Positions 8,024 through 16,459 of a stretch of 42,938 nucleotides of DNA are shown here, in pieces. How positions within the stretch are numbered: position 1 is the stretch's first letter; each line of letters starts with the position of its first letter. Source of the stretch: a virus. The position numbers and the translations under genes are program-made. Under the pieces are notes generated by a model. That model was not told where the DNA came from and ran no database searches. It saw nothing but the letters and a program-made list of their open reading frames with translations. The DNA is taken from the IMG/VR virus record IMGVR_UViG_3300022861_000082, positions 1-42,938 of that record. One strand, given 5' to 3'.

Positions 8024-10080
8024 GCGAGCACCCCTGACTGAGCATTACGAAGTGAGGTGCGTGTATGACTCGGCTGCAAAGCTTCCTTCACTGACTGGCC
8101 AGCCTTCTCAGGATCGTTCGACACAACCGTAATCTGCGTTCCGGTGATGCTGGTAGTGTGCGTGCTGGTATGCGTGCTGTGATGCGATGGCGCACCAAAG
8201 AAGCGTCCTTGCGGCCCTCCCATGTTTCCGGTTTCCGGTGCACCGGCTTGACGAACGAGAGTCTGCACACGGCTTGGACCAGCGATAGAACTGACAGGCC
8301 CATTCGCCTGAGAGCCACCGTTCGCGTTCGCGCCCTGCACAGTCACCGTCGACTTGCCGCCAAGTCCGAAGAACCCTTTAGCCTTCTGCCACGCGTCCTT
8401 GATCGTTTCTACGTACTCGTGAACCTTCTCTTTCAACATCTCCCACGTTCCGGCGAAGTACCTGCAAATATCGTCCCAGTTGCGATACCACAGGTACACC
8501 GCAGCGATTACCAAGCCGACAGCGGCCACGATCAGAAGGATCGGAGCCAATGCAATCCACGTTGCCGTTCCCGCTGCCACCATAGAAGCTATCCACGCTG
8601 AAACTGTCTCAGCGGCTGAAGCGATCCATGCGGCTGACGACGCCGCCGCCGATCCGACAGCGGAGGCCACCATTGACGCCTGAGCAGCAATCCACTCAAG
8701 CACACTGGCAGCGAGCGCCACCGATTGACGCGCCCATGAAGCGATGGAGGCAGCAACCATCTGCCCCGTCATAGCTACCCACAGCACAACTGTCCTGATC
8801 ATGGAAGCGGCCATCGCGACGGAAGTGGTTATCCAAGTCGCACTCGCTTCTACAAATGAGACCGTCATCGACGCGAAAGACGTGATCGCGTTCCATTTCA
8901 GCCTGAGAAACAAAGCGCTGAGCACTACCAAAGCGCCCTTGAGATAGCTGAATGCCTTCGGGTACTTCGTCAGAAACTGCCCAATGAGTGATTCGTTGCC
9001 CTGATACCAATTCAACAAGTCATCGATGATGAGCGCAGCCACCAGAAGTATGCCGCCAAAGGCCGTAGCGCTAAGTGCTGCTCCCGCGCCTTCTAACCCC
9101 CACATGGCCTTGACCAGCAGCATGACTGCCTCAGCCGCGCCGGTGGCCCACGTCCCTATCTTGTAGGCAATCAGCGCAGCTACAGCGGCCTTTGCCATCC
9201 ATGATGCAGCTTGGAACTTACCCATCCATCGCCCTGCGTTGGTTAGCGCATCGATTAAGAGCGAGATCCAGTTCCAGAGCGTTCCGACCAGTGCCGACAT
9301 GATGCGCAGCGTCTGGTTGAACGTGCTCGCCGTGTCTGCACGCATGGCCTTATACCACGCGAGAAACTTCTCAAGTGCTTGCTGCACGGCTGGCATCAGA
9401 GCCACAGCGATCTGCGAAGTGAGCAGCCCAACCGTCCGCTTCACCTTCGTGAACAAGATGTCCACTTTCAGTGCGCGTTCATAGTCCTCATCACTGAACG
9501 GGTTTGCCGCCCGCGCCTCAGACGTGAGCTTGTCCAGATACGCTTTACCCTTTTCGAGCAGCGGAACCATCTTCGGATCAAGGCCTAGCTTCGAAGCCAT
9601 GGCCATGTTCTCTTGACGGCTGAGATGCTGCATCTTTGCGGCAACGTCACCAAGGATCGTGTTGAATGACTTGGTTTTCCCTGTGGCATCCTTCGCAGTC
9701 AACCCGAACTTCTCGAAGATCATGCGCCCACGGCCAACGCCCGCCGCGGCTTCGCCTGTCTTCACGTTCAGGCTCTGAATGCTGGATTCCATCGACTCGT
9801 TAGAGATGAGATTATCCGCAGCCACGCGGTTGTAAGCCGCCACTTCCTTTGCGCTGAGCTTGTTCAACTCCGCAAAGTGCTGCAATTCGCCCATGCTGCT
9901 GGCGACTTTCTCCACCATCAAACCGATGCCGATAGCGGCACCAGCCGCCACAGCGCCAAGGCGCAATGCGGCGCCCTTCAGCTCTTCGTACTTTGCCTGA
10001 AACTTCTCAATTCCCCCGGTATCGACCTGGAAGCCAAGGGCTACAAAGAAGCTATCGAGAACGTCCGCATTGATCGCCAT
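8020..10080 (-). CDS. Tail tape-measure protein
   Basis: A protein of 686 residues, the longest in the tail module. The N-terminus (FFVALGFQVDTGGIEKFQ) is the usual start of myophage tape measures, followed by a Gly/Ala membrane-like stretch (LGAVAAGAAIGIGLMVEKVA). Residues about 290-350 and 400-530 are highly hydrophobic, with many Ala, Trp and Met, and probably insert in the host membrane during DNA delivery. The C-terminus is Gly/Ser/Thr-rich with an HHSTHTSTHTTS run. It sets tail length. The start is 11 bases after the frameshifted chaperone stop and has an AGGAGA site. No lysozyme or peptidase motif is visible. Confidence 0.88.
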   Translation of the reverse strand: MAINADVLDSFFVALGFQVDTGGIEKFQAKYEELKGAALRLGAVAAGAAIGIGLMVEKVASSMGELQHFAELNKLSAKEVAAYNRVAADNLISNESMESSIQSLNVKTGEAAAGVGRGRMIFEKFGLTAKDATGKTKSFNTILGDVAAKMQHLSRQENMAMASKLGLDPKMVPLLEKGKAYLDKLTSEARAANPFSDEDYERALKVDILFTKVKRTVGLLTSQIAVALMPAVQQALEKFLAWYKAMRADTASTFNQTLRIMSALVGTLWNWISLLIDALTNAGRWMGKFQAASWMAKAAVAALIAYKIGTWATGAAEAVMLLVKAMWGLEGAGAALSATAFGGILLVAALIIDDLLNWYQGNESLIGQFLTKYPKAFSYLKGALVVLSALFLRLKWNAITSFASMTVSFVEASATWITTSVAMAASMIRTVVLWVAMTGQMVAASIASWARQSVALAASVLEWIAAQASMVASAVGSAAASSAAWIASAAETVSAWIASMVAAGTATWIALAPILLIVAAVGLVIAAVYLWYRNWDDICRYFAGTWEMLKEKVHEYVETIKDAWQKAKGFFGLGGKSTVTVQGANANGGSQANGPVSSIAGPSRVQTLVRQAGAPETGNMGGPQGRFFGAPSHHSTHTSTHTTSITGTQITVVSNDPEKAGQSVKEALQPSHTRTSLRNAQSGVLA

Positions 10081-10091
10081 GTGCTGTTCTC

Positions 10092-10678
10092 CTACTTCTT
10101 ATCGAGACGACGGTGATATTCCTCTTCCGTGTCCATTGCTTCGTGGAAATCAGCCAAATCATTGAACGTGTATGTGCCGTCCTGCAACTCGCGAAGACTG
10201 CAGAGCGGAGGGTCACGCATTATTGGCCGGAAGATGTACCAGCGGATGTTCGCTTCTTGGATGGGGTCAACTTCGCCAGAAGGCCTTGGCTTGAATCGAA
10301 GTGGAGCCCGTCGAAAAAATCGGAGAAGTTAACCTGGAGGCCCTTGATGAACACCTGCCAGAGTTCCCTGTTCCGTCCAACGAAATCGCGGTCAATGTTG
10401 ATGCGTTCCCCGTCCACCGTAATGAACTCGAACACGGTCTGCATGGTGGTCAGGAGTTCGGTGGCATCCATCTTGGAGGCCATCATTCCGACAGCAGCAA
10501 CGCCAACCTGCAGGAGCTGCTCTTTGCTGTCTCCGATTTCGGCGTCCGCGCCGGTAAGAGCCTTGAACAGCGGCTCGCCGATCACGCGTGCGATCGCTAC
10601 TTCCACAACGATGGCCCGAGTTGGGGGCACGAGGCCGAACGAGAACGTCCGGCCTCCAATCTTTTCAATTGTTGCCAT
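10092..10678 (-). CDS. Tail assembly chaperone, long product made by -1 frameshift (195 residues)
   Basis: Reading the 152-residue chaperone frame from ATG 10678 to codon 122 and slipping back one base at TTTTTTC (10313-10319) opens a frame without stops for 73 more codons, ending in TAG at 10092-10094. The extension reads as a real protein: KPRPSGEVDPIQEANIRWYI, FRPIMRDPPLCSLRELQDG, TFNDLADFHEAMDTEEEYHR. The stop is followed by the tape-measure ribosome site and ATG. This is the gpG/gpGT arrangement known in lambda and many other phages: a short and a long chaperone upstream of the tape measure. The frame and slip site are seen directly; frameshifting efficiency is not known. Confidence 0.82.
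10220..10678 (-). CDS. Tail assembly chaperone, unshifted product (152 residues)
   Basis: A protein of 152 residues starting MATIEKIGGRTFSFGLVPPT, with a helical core (EQLLQVGVAAVGMMASKMD, TELLTTMQTVFEFITVDGER) and a hydrophilic tail ending KKRTSAGTSSGQ. It occupies the tail-chaperone slot between the tube protein and the tape measure. It is expected to coat the tape-measure protein during tail assembly and not to be in the virion. The last 30 residues (after codon 122) differ from those of the frameshifted form. Confidence 0.8.
   Translation of the reverse strand: MATIEKIGGRTFSFGLVPPTRAIVVEVAIARVIGEPLFKALTGADAEIGDSKEQLLQVGVAAVGMMASKMDATELLTTMQTVFEFITVDGERINIDRDFVGRNRELWQVFIKGLQVNFSDFFDGLHFDSSQGLLAKLTPSKKRTSAGTSSGQ
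10270..10319 (-). promoter_or_regulatory. Programmed -1 ribosomal frameshift site
   Basis: The heptamer T TTT TTC (10319-10313) is in the correct zero-frame phase (codons GAT TTT TTC) for simultaneous tRNA slippage. Ten bases downstream there is a possible stem: ACTTC (10302-10298) with GAAGT (10274-10270), enclosing GCCA (10290-10287) with TGGC (10278-10275). Heptamer and new frame are clear; the stem is modest and unproven. Confidence 0.75.
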
Positions 10679-10693
10679 GTCTAGCTATTCCCC

Positions 10694-11116
10694 TTAGCTG
10701 CCGTACTCGAGGCTGAGCGACTCGACTACGACGGTCCATTCCTGCGTGTTGAGGCCAGTGCCGCGCTGCATGTCCGAAGGCTTCTTGATGTAGCCAGCAG
10801 ATGCCTCGGCAAGATCGTTGCGGTAGGTGTCCTGAAAGAGCACTGGAATCGGGGAGAACATATCGGCTCCCGCTTCCTGCTCGTCCAACAGGCTGCTCAT
10901 GTAGGCATTCGAGCTTGAGCCCTGTTGCAACTTGAAGGTAACTTCCGCGCTGTGATCAGCGCTCAATGCCACCATCATCTTGCCGTCCGCCCCGACCTTG
11001 TGACTTGCCGAGTCGGCCAGGCGCTTGATGCTGATGACATCGTCACCCTCTGCCCATCCTGTGATCTCTACGCCATCGATCACGAGGACTGTGTTCTTAA
11101 ATGAATATGCTTTCAT
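10694..11116 (-). CDS. Tail tube protein (DUF3277)
   Basis: A protein of 140 residues with the DUF3277 pattern: SFKNTVLVIDGVEITGWAEG, DDVISIKRLADSASHKVGAD, GKMMVALSADHSAEVTFKLQ, QGSSSNAYMSSLLDEQ. It also contains a long loop ending KKPSDMQRGTGLNTQEWTVV. It forms the inner tube of the contractile tail and follows the sheath gene directly, as in related phages. ATG is at 11116. The family call is strong. Confidence 0.87.
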   Translation of the reverse strand: MKAYSFKNTVLVIDGVEITGWAEGDDVISIKRLADSASHKVGADGKMMVALSADHSAEVTFKLQQGSSSNAYMSSLLDEQEAGADMFSPIPVLFQDTYRNDLAEASAGYIKKPSDMQRGTGLNTQEWTVVVESLSLEYGS

Positions 11117-11131
11117 CGGCTATTGAGCTCC

Positions 11132-12616
11132 TTAGGACTCGAAGGTGAGTGCGATGCCAACGCCCTGAATGGCTCCAGCGCCCTTGGCAACGACGGTGAA
11201 GAGATCATAGATGCGCGCCGAACGCTTGACCTGTGATTGTGAAGAGACAGGCGCGGCGTAGACGATGTAACCGTTCTTGACGAAATCGCCGGTTGACACA
11301 ACCGTGGTTCCATCCGCGCCCGTCACATCCGTGGTATTCCACGTTCCGGGAGCGAGTAGGCCATTGTCCACCGCACTATCCAAGCGCTTGGTGATCACCT
11401 GTCGGATCTTCGAGACGCCCCGGTCGGTCTGCGCAATCTTGGTAGTCACGGCGTACTCGAATGCGAAGACATCGGACTGCACGGCCCACTGAAGCCATGC
11501 CAAACCGACAACCTCGTCGATAAAGCGACCGTTGGCTACGACGCCCTCAGCGATCATCTTGTTCTGACCGAAGTAGGTGTAGTAGTTCACGTTGTTCGCT
11601 TCCAGCGCCAACCTCTGAGTTTCGGTCAGGGTCACCGGACTAACTCCCGGCTCCTGCTTGAACTTCAGCGTGATGGTGCTGTTCGGCTGGTCGAAATCCA
11701 CGGTGGCAGAGCGCGCAAAGATAGAAACCACTGCGTACGGATCGTTGTTGTCGTACTGGCTCACTGTGTTGCTGTAGCCAAGTGAAGCCAGCATGGCAGA
11801 GGTGCTTTGCGCCGGGACTGTGTTGAACGCGGTGCCGTCCTGCACGGTGTAGCCGAACATCACATTGTTCGCCTGTGCCCATGCAGCCGCATTCAGGATG
11901 TCAGCCGGCAGAATCTCTTTGGTGAAGGCAAGGTAGAACCATCCGGTGGCGTTCAGGGCCTGTATCGCATTGAGCGTGTCTGCAATCGCTTCTACCGCCG
12001 CTCCTTGCGTGCTGATTGCGCCCACAGCCGCCGTCAAGCCCATCATCGTGCCAAGGTCGGTTCCCACTCCCGAGGCAGTGGAGAAGCCCACGCTCGAGGC
12101 TACGCCCGTGGTTCCAGAACGGATAATGAACTGCGTTCCGGTCCAGATGCAGGTTGAGCCAGCCTTCACGGCTACAAGCTTCGTTTGAACCGCAGCCGCA
12201 ACCGCGCTGAGATTGGCAACGCCAGTCAGAACTATTCCAGTGAGGTTCACCGCCGTGCCATCCACGGTAAGCGTCAGCGAGCCAGCAGCGATTCCCGCAT
12301 AATCAGCAAGCGTCGAATCAGGAGCGCTTGAGCCTAGCAGTTCGCCAGGTACCGCAACGTTGAAACGACGGCCAATGAGCAACGTCCCCGGCTGAGGAGA
12401 CTGCTGAAAATAGACACTGGCTGCGTTGTACTCTTCACAGTTGGTTCCGAAGTCAGCGGCAACGGCTGCCAACGTGGAATAGGTTCGGACGCGCTGCCCA
12501 ATTGGCAGAGCAGAACTAATGCCAAGCAAGAGCATCGCGGCGAATCCGTTAGTGGACTGCGCCGCCGCAGCGACGCTCACGGACATGCTTACAACCTTGG
12601 AAACAGGGGTCGTCAT
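11132..12616 (-). CDS. Tail sheath protein (DUF3383)
   Basis: A protein of 494 residues beginning MTTPVSKVVSMSVSVAAAAQ. It shows the DUF3383 order: GISSALPIGQRVRTYSTL, FGTNCEEYNAASVYFQQSP, PGTLLIGRR, a long Ala/Thr-rich middle, KFKQEPGVSPVTLTETQRLA and a C-terminal FVKNGYIVYAAPVSSQSQ. DUF3383 proteins form the contractile sheath in phages of this type. Sheath and tube adjacent to each other mark this as a myovirus. Confidence 0.87.
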   Translation of the reverse strand: MTTPVSKVVSMSVSVAAAAQSTNGFAAMLLLGISSALPIGQRVRTYSTLAAVAADFGTNCEEYNAASVYFQQSPQPGTLLIGRRFNVAVPGELLGSSAPDSTLADYAGIAAGSLTLTVDGTAVNLTGIVLTGVANLSAVAAAVQTKLVAVKAGSTCIWTGTQFIIRSGTTGVASSVGFSTASGVGTDLGTMMGLTAAVGAISTQGAAVEAIADTLNAIQALNATGWFYLAFTKEILPADILNAAAWAQANNVMFGYTVQDGTAFNTVPAQSTSAMLASLGYSNTVSQYDNNDPYAVVSIFARSATVDFDQPNSTITLKFKQEPGVSPVTLTETQRLALEANNVNYYTYFGQNKMIAEGVVANGRFIDEVVGLAWLQWAVQSDVFAFEYAVTTKIAQTDRGVSKIRQVITKRLDSAVDNGLLAPGTWNTTDVTGADGTTVVSTGDFVKNGYIVYAAPVSSQSQVKRSARIYDLFTVVAKGAGAIQGVGIALTFES

Positions 12617-12628
12617 TCGATTACCTCG

Positions 12629-13183
12629 TTATTGAGAGTCTGTGGTGATGGAGACGGGGAACGTGCCGAACGTCGACATGTCTACCTGTTCCTGGTTGAC
12701 GACGTAGAACTCCACATCGAAGTGGGAACGCTGCTCGAAGTACGTATCCGTCACTTTCGAGAGATCACGAATCGGGCCCATCTTGCCGAGTCCGATTCCA
12801 GCGGCTTGTAACTGCTGGAGGCCGTTGGACGATTGCAGCAACGTCTTTAGCCGCATGGCTTGAAACTTCGCATTGCCACGAAAGAACTGCACGGATGCGG
12901 TGAAGTGCCGCATTCCGGTGATCACTTCAACTACGTCCTCGGATGGAGCGACCTGACCGTAACCGCTGGTGCCAAATCCAGAATCAGCGCTCTCGTAGGT
13001 CACATCGTCCGAACCGGTGCTATCCACCTCGGTAACCAGCACGGTGGCAAACTGCGTTGACTGACCACCAGCGGGAGGCGGATTAAACTGATTGGCGCGG
13101 TGCACGGAGTTCGCTGGCATCGCCAGTAGCGTGCGGATCGTCGCGCGGAAAGCTTTCTCAACCGTTGCTAGATCAATCGGCAT
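12629..13183 (-). CDS. Phage neck terminator / tail-completion protein (gp12-like)
   Basis: The chosen start is ATG 13183 (MPIDLATVEKAFRATIRTLL, 184 residues), which overlaps the upstream gene by 11 bases; a start at 13240 would overlap it by 68. Motifs TQFATVLVTEVDSTGSDDV, VEVITGMRHFTASVQFFRGN and QRSHFDVEFYVVNQEQVDM match small neck proteins that cap the tail at the head side (phage neck terminator gp12-like family). It lies between head-tail connectors and the sheath, the expected place. Confidence 0.7.
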   Translation of the reverse strand: MPIDLATVEKAFRATIRTLLAMPANSVHRANQFNPPPAGGQSTQFATVLVTEVDSTGSDDVTYESADSGFGTSGYGQVAPSEDVVEVITGMRHFTASVQFFRGNAKFQAMRLKTLLQSSNGLQQLQAAGIGLGKMGPIRDLSKVTDTYFEQRSHFDVEFYVVNQEQVDMSTFGTFPVSITTDSQ

Positions 13184-13538
13184 AGATGAACCCCGTAGCG
13201 ATGGCGAAGTAATAGCCGTTCTGCTCCCAAGGCTTCGCAAACTGGACGCGGTAGTAATTGCCGTTCCAGATGATCACGTCGGACTCACGACCATCACCAT
13301 TGCCCATGAGCACGTCCTGCGTGCTGTAGATCGTGATGGCGTTGGCTTGCCTCTGTCCTTCAGGCAGATACTTCGTCTGGTCGTCTGCTTTCGCCGGGGT
13401 GATGATTCCCACACACGCAAGCGACGTAGGCGCACCAGCCGTCCATTCACCCTCATTGGCGAAGCTGTACGAGGGACGCTGGATCGTGAAGGCCGTCTGC
13501 ATTCTCGGATTGTTGATCACCCTTGAAACGTCAATCAT
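13173..13538 (-). CDS. Head-tail joining protein, unassigned
   Basis: A protein of 121 residues beginning MIDVSRVINNPRMQTAFTIQ. The middle (ATQ-like beta strands TIYSTQDVLMGNGDGRESDV) and the end (IIWNGNYYRVQFAKPWEQNG) resemble small beta-barrel head-closure or tail-joining proteins that follow an HK97 gp10-like gene. It overlaps both neighbours by a few bases. The role is inferred from order and fold-like pattern, not from a recognised catalytic or binding motif. Confidence 0.68.
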   Translation of the reverse strand: MIDVSRVINNPRMQTAFTIQRPSYSFANEGEWTAGAPTSLACVGIITPAKADDQTKYLPEGQRQANAITIYSTQDVLMGNGDGRESDVIIWNGNYYRVQFAKPWEQNGYYFAIATGFIYAD

Positions 13539-14089
13539 TTCTGACCCTTCGGAACGATCTGGTATGTCACACCCTGAATCAGGTTGCCGCTATCAATGAG
13601 CGGCTTATCGAGATTCAGCGGATGGCCCAACTTTGCTTCAAGCTTTGCGCGATACTTCGGACTCAGCCGACGCTTACGGGCCGCGATGGTTTCAGCAGCC
13701 AGAGATTTGAATTCGCCGTTCCTGATTTCCTGTTTCACCTTGCCAACGGCCATCGCGCCTAGCTGCCCAAGGCCTTTGTCAATGCTCATCTGCTTGCGGA
13801 GCATCTTCACGAGGTTGACTCGATTCAAGCGAATGAAATCAGGCTTGCCTCTGCGCGTGCCTGGACGAAGAAAGGGACGTTCGGGAATGCCTTTGTCCGG
13901 ACTGCCGAACTCGTTTACCGCGCCAACCATCGCCAGTGAGGTACCGTCTGTTTCTTTCTCACTGCTCGGAATGCCCACCTTCACGTACTTCGCATCGACG
14001 TTGACGCGCTTCTTAAGTTCGGTGAATGTGGACGGGCTGATGTCCCTGATTAACCTTGCGGTGATTTGCACGCCTTGTGTTTGGCTCAT
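13535..14089 (-). CDS. HK97 gp10-like head-tail/virion morphogenesis protein
   Basis: A protein of 184 residues. Motifs AMVGAVNEFGSPDKGIPERP, FLRPGTRRGKP and PLIDSGNLIQGVTYQI are typical of HK97-gp10-like and virion-morphogenesis proteins (EFG...IPERPFLRP and DTG.L...I). The basic central part includes TIAARKRRLSPKYRAKLEAK. It probably closes the head-tail interface. ATG at 14089 overlaps the DUF4054 gene stop (ATGA). Confidence 0.82.
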   Translation of the reverse strand: MSQTQGVQITARLIRDISPSTFTELKKRVNVDAKYVKVGIPSSEKETDGTSLAMVGAVNEFGSPDKGIPERPFLRPGTRRGKPDFIRLNRVNLVKMLRKQMSIDKGLGQLGAMAVGKVKQEIRNGEFKSLAAETIAARKRRLSPKYRAKLEAKLGHPLNLDKPLIDSGNLIQGVTYQIVPKGQK

Positions 14090-14442
14090 AGCGCGATGCC
14101 GCCCGCGCCAACGAACTTCATGTAGTAGAGATACTTCTTGCCATAGCTGGTAGATAGGTAAGGGTTGTCGGCAATGCGATTGACCAACGTGGAATCACGC
14201 TGATAGCTGACGTCACCAGCCTTCTGTTGCACCGTGTCGTCAGTCACCTGAACTGCCGCGTCCTGTGTGGCACTGACGAGCTGGTGAGCAACCCAGTAGG
14301 AGACCCCGAGGTCCAGCAGATCATCCCAACGCGTGGCATCAAAGAACGAATCCGACTGATCAAGCCAGAACTGGATTTGTGCCGCCGTCAAACTCGCGAA
14401 CTCGGGAAACTGCGCTTGGAAACTGCTCGGGGTCACCGCCAT
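14086..14442 (-). CDS. Head-tail connector (DUF4054)
   Basis: A protein of 118 residues starting MAVTPSSFQAQFPEFASLTA, AQIQFWLDQSDSFFDATRW, with LDLGVSYWVAHQLV and a C-terminal YGKKYLYYMKFVGAGGIAL. This is the DUF4054 pattern, a gp6/adaptor-like helical connector that attaches below the portal. Three bases separate it from the previous gene's stop. Confidence 0.82.
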   Translation of the reverse strand: MAVTPSSFQAQFPEFASLTAAQIQFWLDQSDSFFDATRWDDLLDLGVSYWVAHQLVSATQDAAVQVTDDTVQQKAGDVSYQRDSTLVNRIADNPYLSTSYGKKYLYYMKFVGAGGIAL

Positions 14443-14445
14443 GGG

Positions 14446-14712
14446 TTACTTCTCCTTATCGCCGCTCTTCTGTTCGCCGGATTTCGCTTCAATCAGCCAG
14501 CCTTCATCGAAATAGTGCTTAACCGGCGCATGCTTTTTGCGGGCGGCTGCAACCAGTTCGCCATCGGCTTCAGCAACCCCGTGGATGAGCTTGTTGTCAT
14601 CTTCCGAATCGGGCCTTGCGGCAGGAATGGTGACGCTAGACACCTGATCGTTACTCACCAGGTGCAAGGTAATGTCGTGCGTGCGAGTGTTCTTCAACTG
14701 AATCTTTGCCAT
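14446..14712 (-). CDS. Hypothetical small protein after the capsid gene
   Basis: A protein of 88 residues, MAKIQLKNTRTHDITLHLVS, with beta-strand-like start, then VKHYFDEGWLIEAKSGEQKS and a charged Gly/Lys tail. A GGAG site 9 bases before ATG lies in the T-rich tail of the terminator just upstream. The position after the major capsid gene, the small size and the TLHL/TIPA strands suggest a minor head protein, but I do not recognise a family. Confidence 0.7.
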   Translation of the reverse strand: MAKIQLKNTRTHDITLHLVSNDQVSSVTIPAARPDSEDDNKLIHGVAEADGELVAAARKKHAPVKHYFDEGWLIEAKSGEQKSGDKEK

Positions 14713-14727
14713 CGTCTATTTCTCCGG

Positions 14728-14757
14728 AAAAAATCGGGAGGGGCGCGAACCCCTCCC
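14728..14757 (-). terminator. Rho-independent terminator after the major capsid gene
   Basis: A perfect 8-bp stem GGGAGGGG/CCCCTCCC (14736-14743 with 14750-14757) and 6-base loop is followed on the minus strand by GATTTTTTCC. It lies 45 bases after the capsid stop (14802) and just before the next gene, so it would reduce transcription of downstream connector and tail genes relative to capsid unless antiterminated. Confidence 0.85.
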
Positions 14758-14801
14758 AGCCCTGGCACGGTGCCCGCTATCTCTGCGGTTAAATGCCTTA
14801 G

Positions 14802-15866
14802 TTACTCGCCGTCCATGTAATACGCGGACTTCGGGTAGCGGATCGCGACTCCCGAATACTTGTACTCACCGGGAACCTTCACGCGGAGGCCGACGAGCTG
14901 CGGAGCGAGGAAACGCAGTGGAAGAGGAACATGCATCACCAGCCGGAGCGGGTTCTTTACGTATCCGATGACGCGGTTAACGCCGCCCGATCCCGCCGTG
15001 TCCAGACCGTACCCAGCGGAGAAGGTGATTTCCTTGTTGAACTGCGTGGTCGCAAGGTTCGTTTCCTTCAACTGCTGAAGCAATGTCTTCGTGGTCGCCA
15101 CGCCGTTGATGACGATCAGCGTAGTGGCCAAGAAATTGAACAGCGCGGGAGGCAGCAGAATGTCAGTCACGATGTCATTGAACGCCGTGTTCTGCCAGAC
15201 GTTGAAGATCAGCGTATTGACATCCTGAATGACCTTCAGAATGTAGGTAGTCGGGTTGGCCGACAGACCCGCAATCCAACCACCGTTCGGAGCGTTGCCC
15301 TGGGGAACGTACGGGTTGTTAAACAGGCCAGTCAGGTTCGACTCGCCAAACAACGCGACGGCATTCAGGTGGCGCTCGTAACCTTCAATCGCGGCCCGCA
15401 GCTTGAGGTCGCTGATGGGGCGGCGAAGGAATGCAGTCCGGCGAAGCTCTTCAGAGGTGTAGCCGTAACCGATGTTGCCGTTGACCACCGGGAACGATGC
15501 ATCGGCGTACGCGACATCTACTTCATTGATGTCATCGCCTTTGCCGCTGGAGCGCTTGCCTCGGCCCGCAAAGTCGTAAATCTCGTAGCGTACGGAGTCA
15601 GCCCACTCACCAGCCTCGCTGGTAACAGGGATGAGCTGCTTGTACTGCATCGGGATATACAGCTTTTCGAAAACCTGCGACTCGGTGTAGGCGAGCTGCG
15701 AGATGGTGAACGCCAATGCTTCCTGTGCGTCACGAGCCCGGAACATAGGGTCTTGCGCCAGTGCAGCCATAAACGCCGGATTGCTGCTCAGCGAATCGAA
15801 CGCGTTGTAACGCATTTCGTCCACCTCGACCATCCGACCGTCGCCAATCATTACGTGCTTGATCAT
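14802..15866 (-). CDS. Major capsid protein (DUF2184)
   Basis: A protein of 354 residues. Motifs AFTISQLAYTESQVFEKLY, IPMQYKQLIPVTSEAGEWAD, YGYTSEELRRTAFLRRPISD, EGYERHLNAVALFGESNLTG and FNNPYVPQGN match the DUF2184 major capsid family of myophages. It forms the icosahedral shell with an HK97-like fold. It is flanked by two terminators, typical of an abundantly made protein. ATG at 15866. Confidence 0.88.
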   Translation of the reverse strand: MIKHVMIGDGRMVEVDEMRYNAFDSLSSNPAFMAALAQDPMFRARDAQEALAFTISQLAYTESQVFEKLYIPMQYKQLIPVTSEAGEWADSVRYEIYDFAGRGKRSSGKGDDINEVDVAYADASFPVVNGNIGYGYTSEELRRTAFLRRPISDLKLRAAIEGYERHLNAVALFGESNLTGLFNNPYVPQGNAPNGGWIAGLSANPTTYILKVIQDVNTLIFNVWQNTAFNDIVTDILLPPALFNFLATTLIVINGVATTKTLLQQLKETNLATTQFNKEITFSAGYGLDTAGSGGVNRVIGYVKNPLRLVMHVPLPLRFLAPQLVGLRVKVPGEYKYSGVAIRYPKSAYYMDGE

Positions 15867-15880
15867 GAGAATTTGTCCTT

Positions 15881-15909
15881 AAAAGCAAAAGCCCTCCGAA
15901 GAGGGCTTT
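15881..15909 (-). terminator. Rho-independent terminator/attenuator before the capsid gene
   Basis: A 9-bp stem AAAGCCCTC/GAGGGCTTT (15888-15896 with 15901-15909) closes a TTCG tetraloop (C-TTCG-G on the minus strand), followed by TGCTTTTAAGG. It is 22 bases after the cement-protein stop and 22 before the capsid ATG, so it either attenuates or protects the capsid message end. Confidence 0.82.
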
Positions 15910-15931
15910 GTGACTCGGCTGATGGCCGGAC

Positions 15932-16426
15932 TTAGTTGTTAATGCGCACGATGCCGATGCTTCCGGCTGCGGTCGTAGTCTCCCACGACGCATTTGGAAT
16001 GACCACGCGTCCAGCGCCAGCGACGCCACCGGTTACACCGCCGATGGTGCCATTGCTGGCAGTCAGCGAAAGCGCCTGATCGCCACGCGTCACGTTCTCA
16101 GCCGCGGCGATGTACACGAAGCCCTGACGCAGAACCGGAACTTCCATGTTCTGGGCATACTGAACCGTGTTGGTACCGCCAACAGAAGCGCCCAACGTCG
16201 GCATGATCGCATGACGCAACGCAATGCCGATGATCTTGTCAGCATCAGCAGCCGGGGCCTTGCAAGTGTTGTCCGCAGCCGAACGAGCAACGACGCCGCC
16301 GAACGGAATCGCTACGGCCTGATCGTTGAGCAGGGACTCTGCTTCGTAAGTATTCTGGTCGACCAGCTCGCCAGCGTAACCGAGATCGCGCTGGTAGCTG
16401 CCGTAAGTGCTAAGAGATGGAATCAT
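15932..16426 (-). CDS. Structural cement / decoration protein (Gp24-like)
   Basis: A protein of 164 residues. The order TYGSYQRDLGYAGELVDQNT, AVAIPFGGVVARSAADNTCK, IIGIALRHAIMPTLG, YAQNMEVPVLRQGFVYIAAA, ENVTRGDQA matches the Gp24-like structural cement family, which binds the outside of the capsid lattice. It lies between scaffold/protease and major capsid, the usual place. Confidence 0.83.
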   Translation of the reverse strand: MIPSLSTYGSYQRDLGYAGELVDQNTYEAESLLNDQAVAIPFGGVVARSAADNTCKAPAADADKIIGIALRHAIMPTLGASVGGTNTVQYAQNMEVPVLRQGFVYIAAAENVTRGDQALSLTASNGTIGGVTGGVAGAGRVVIPNASWETTTAAGSIGIVRINN

Positions 16427-16459
16427 TTCTTTATTCTCCTCGGTGCTTTACGCGCCCGG

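Noticed and set aside
12629-13240. Longer start for the neck protein at 13240
   Set aside because: It would overlap the upstream gene by 68 bases and add a basic stretch without motif; ATG 13183 is preferred.
14931-15935. Plus-strand open frame of over 300 codons opposite the capsid gene
   Set aside because: Arg/Val-rich antisense reading of a clear DUF2184 capsid gene; no coding motif.
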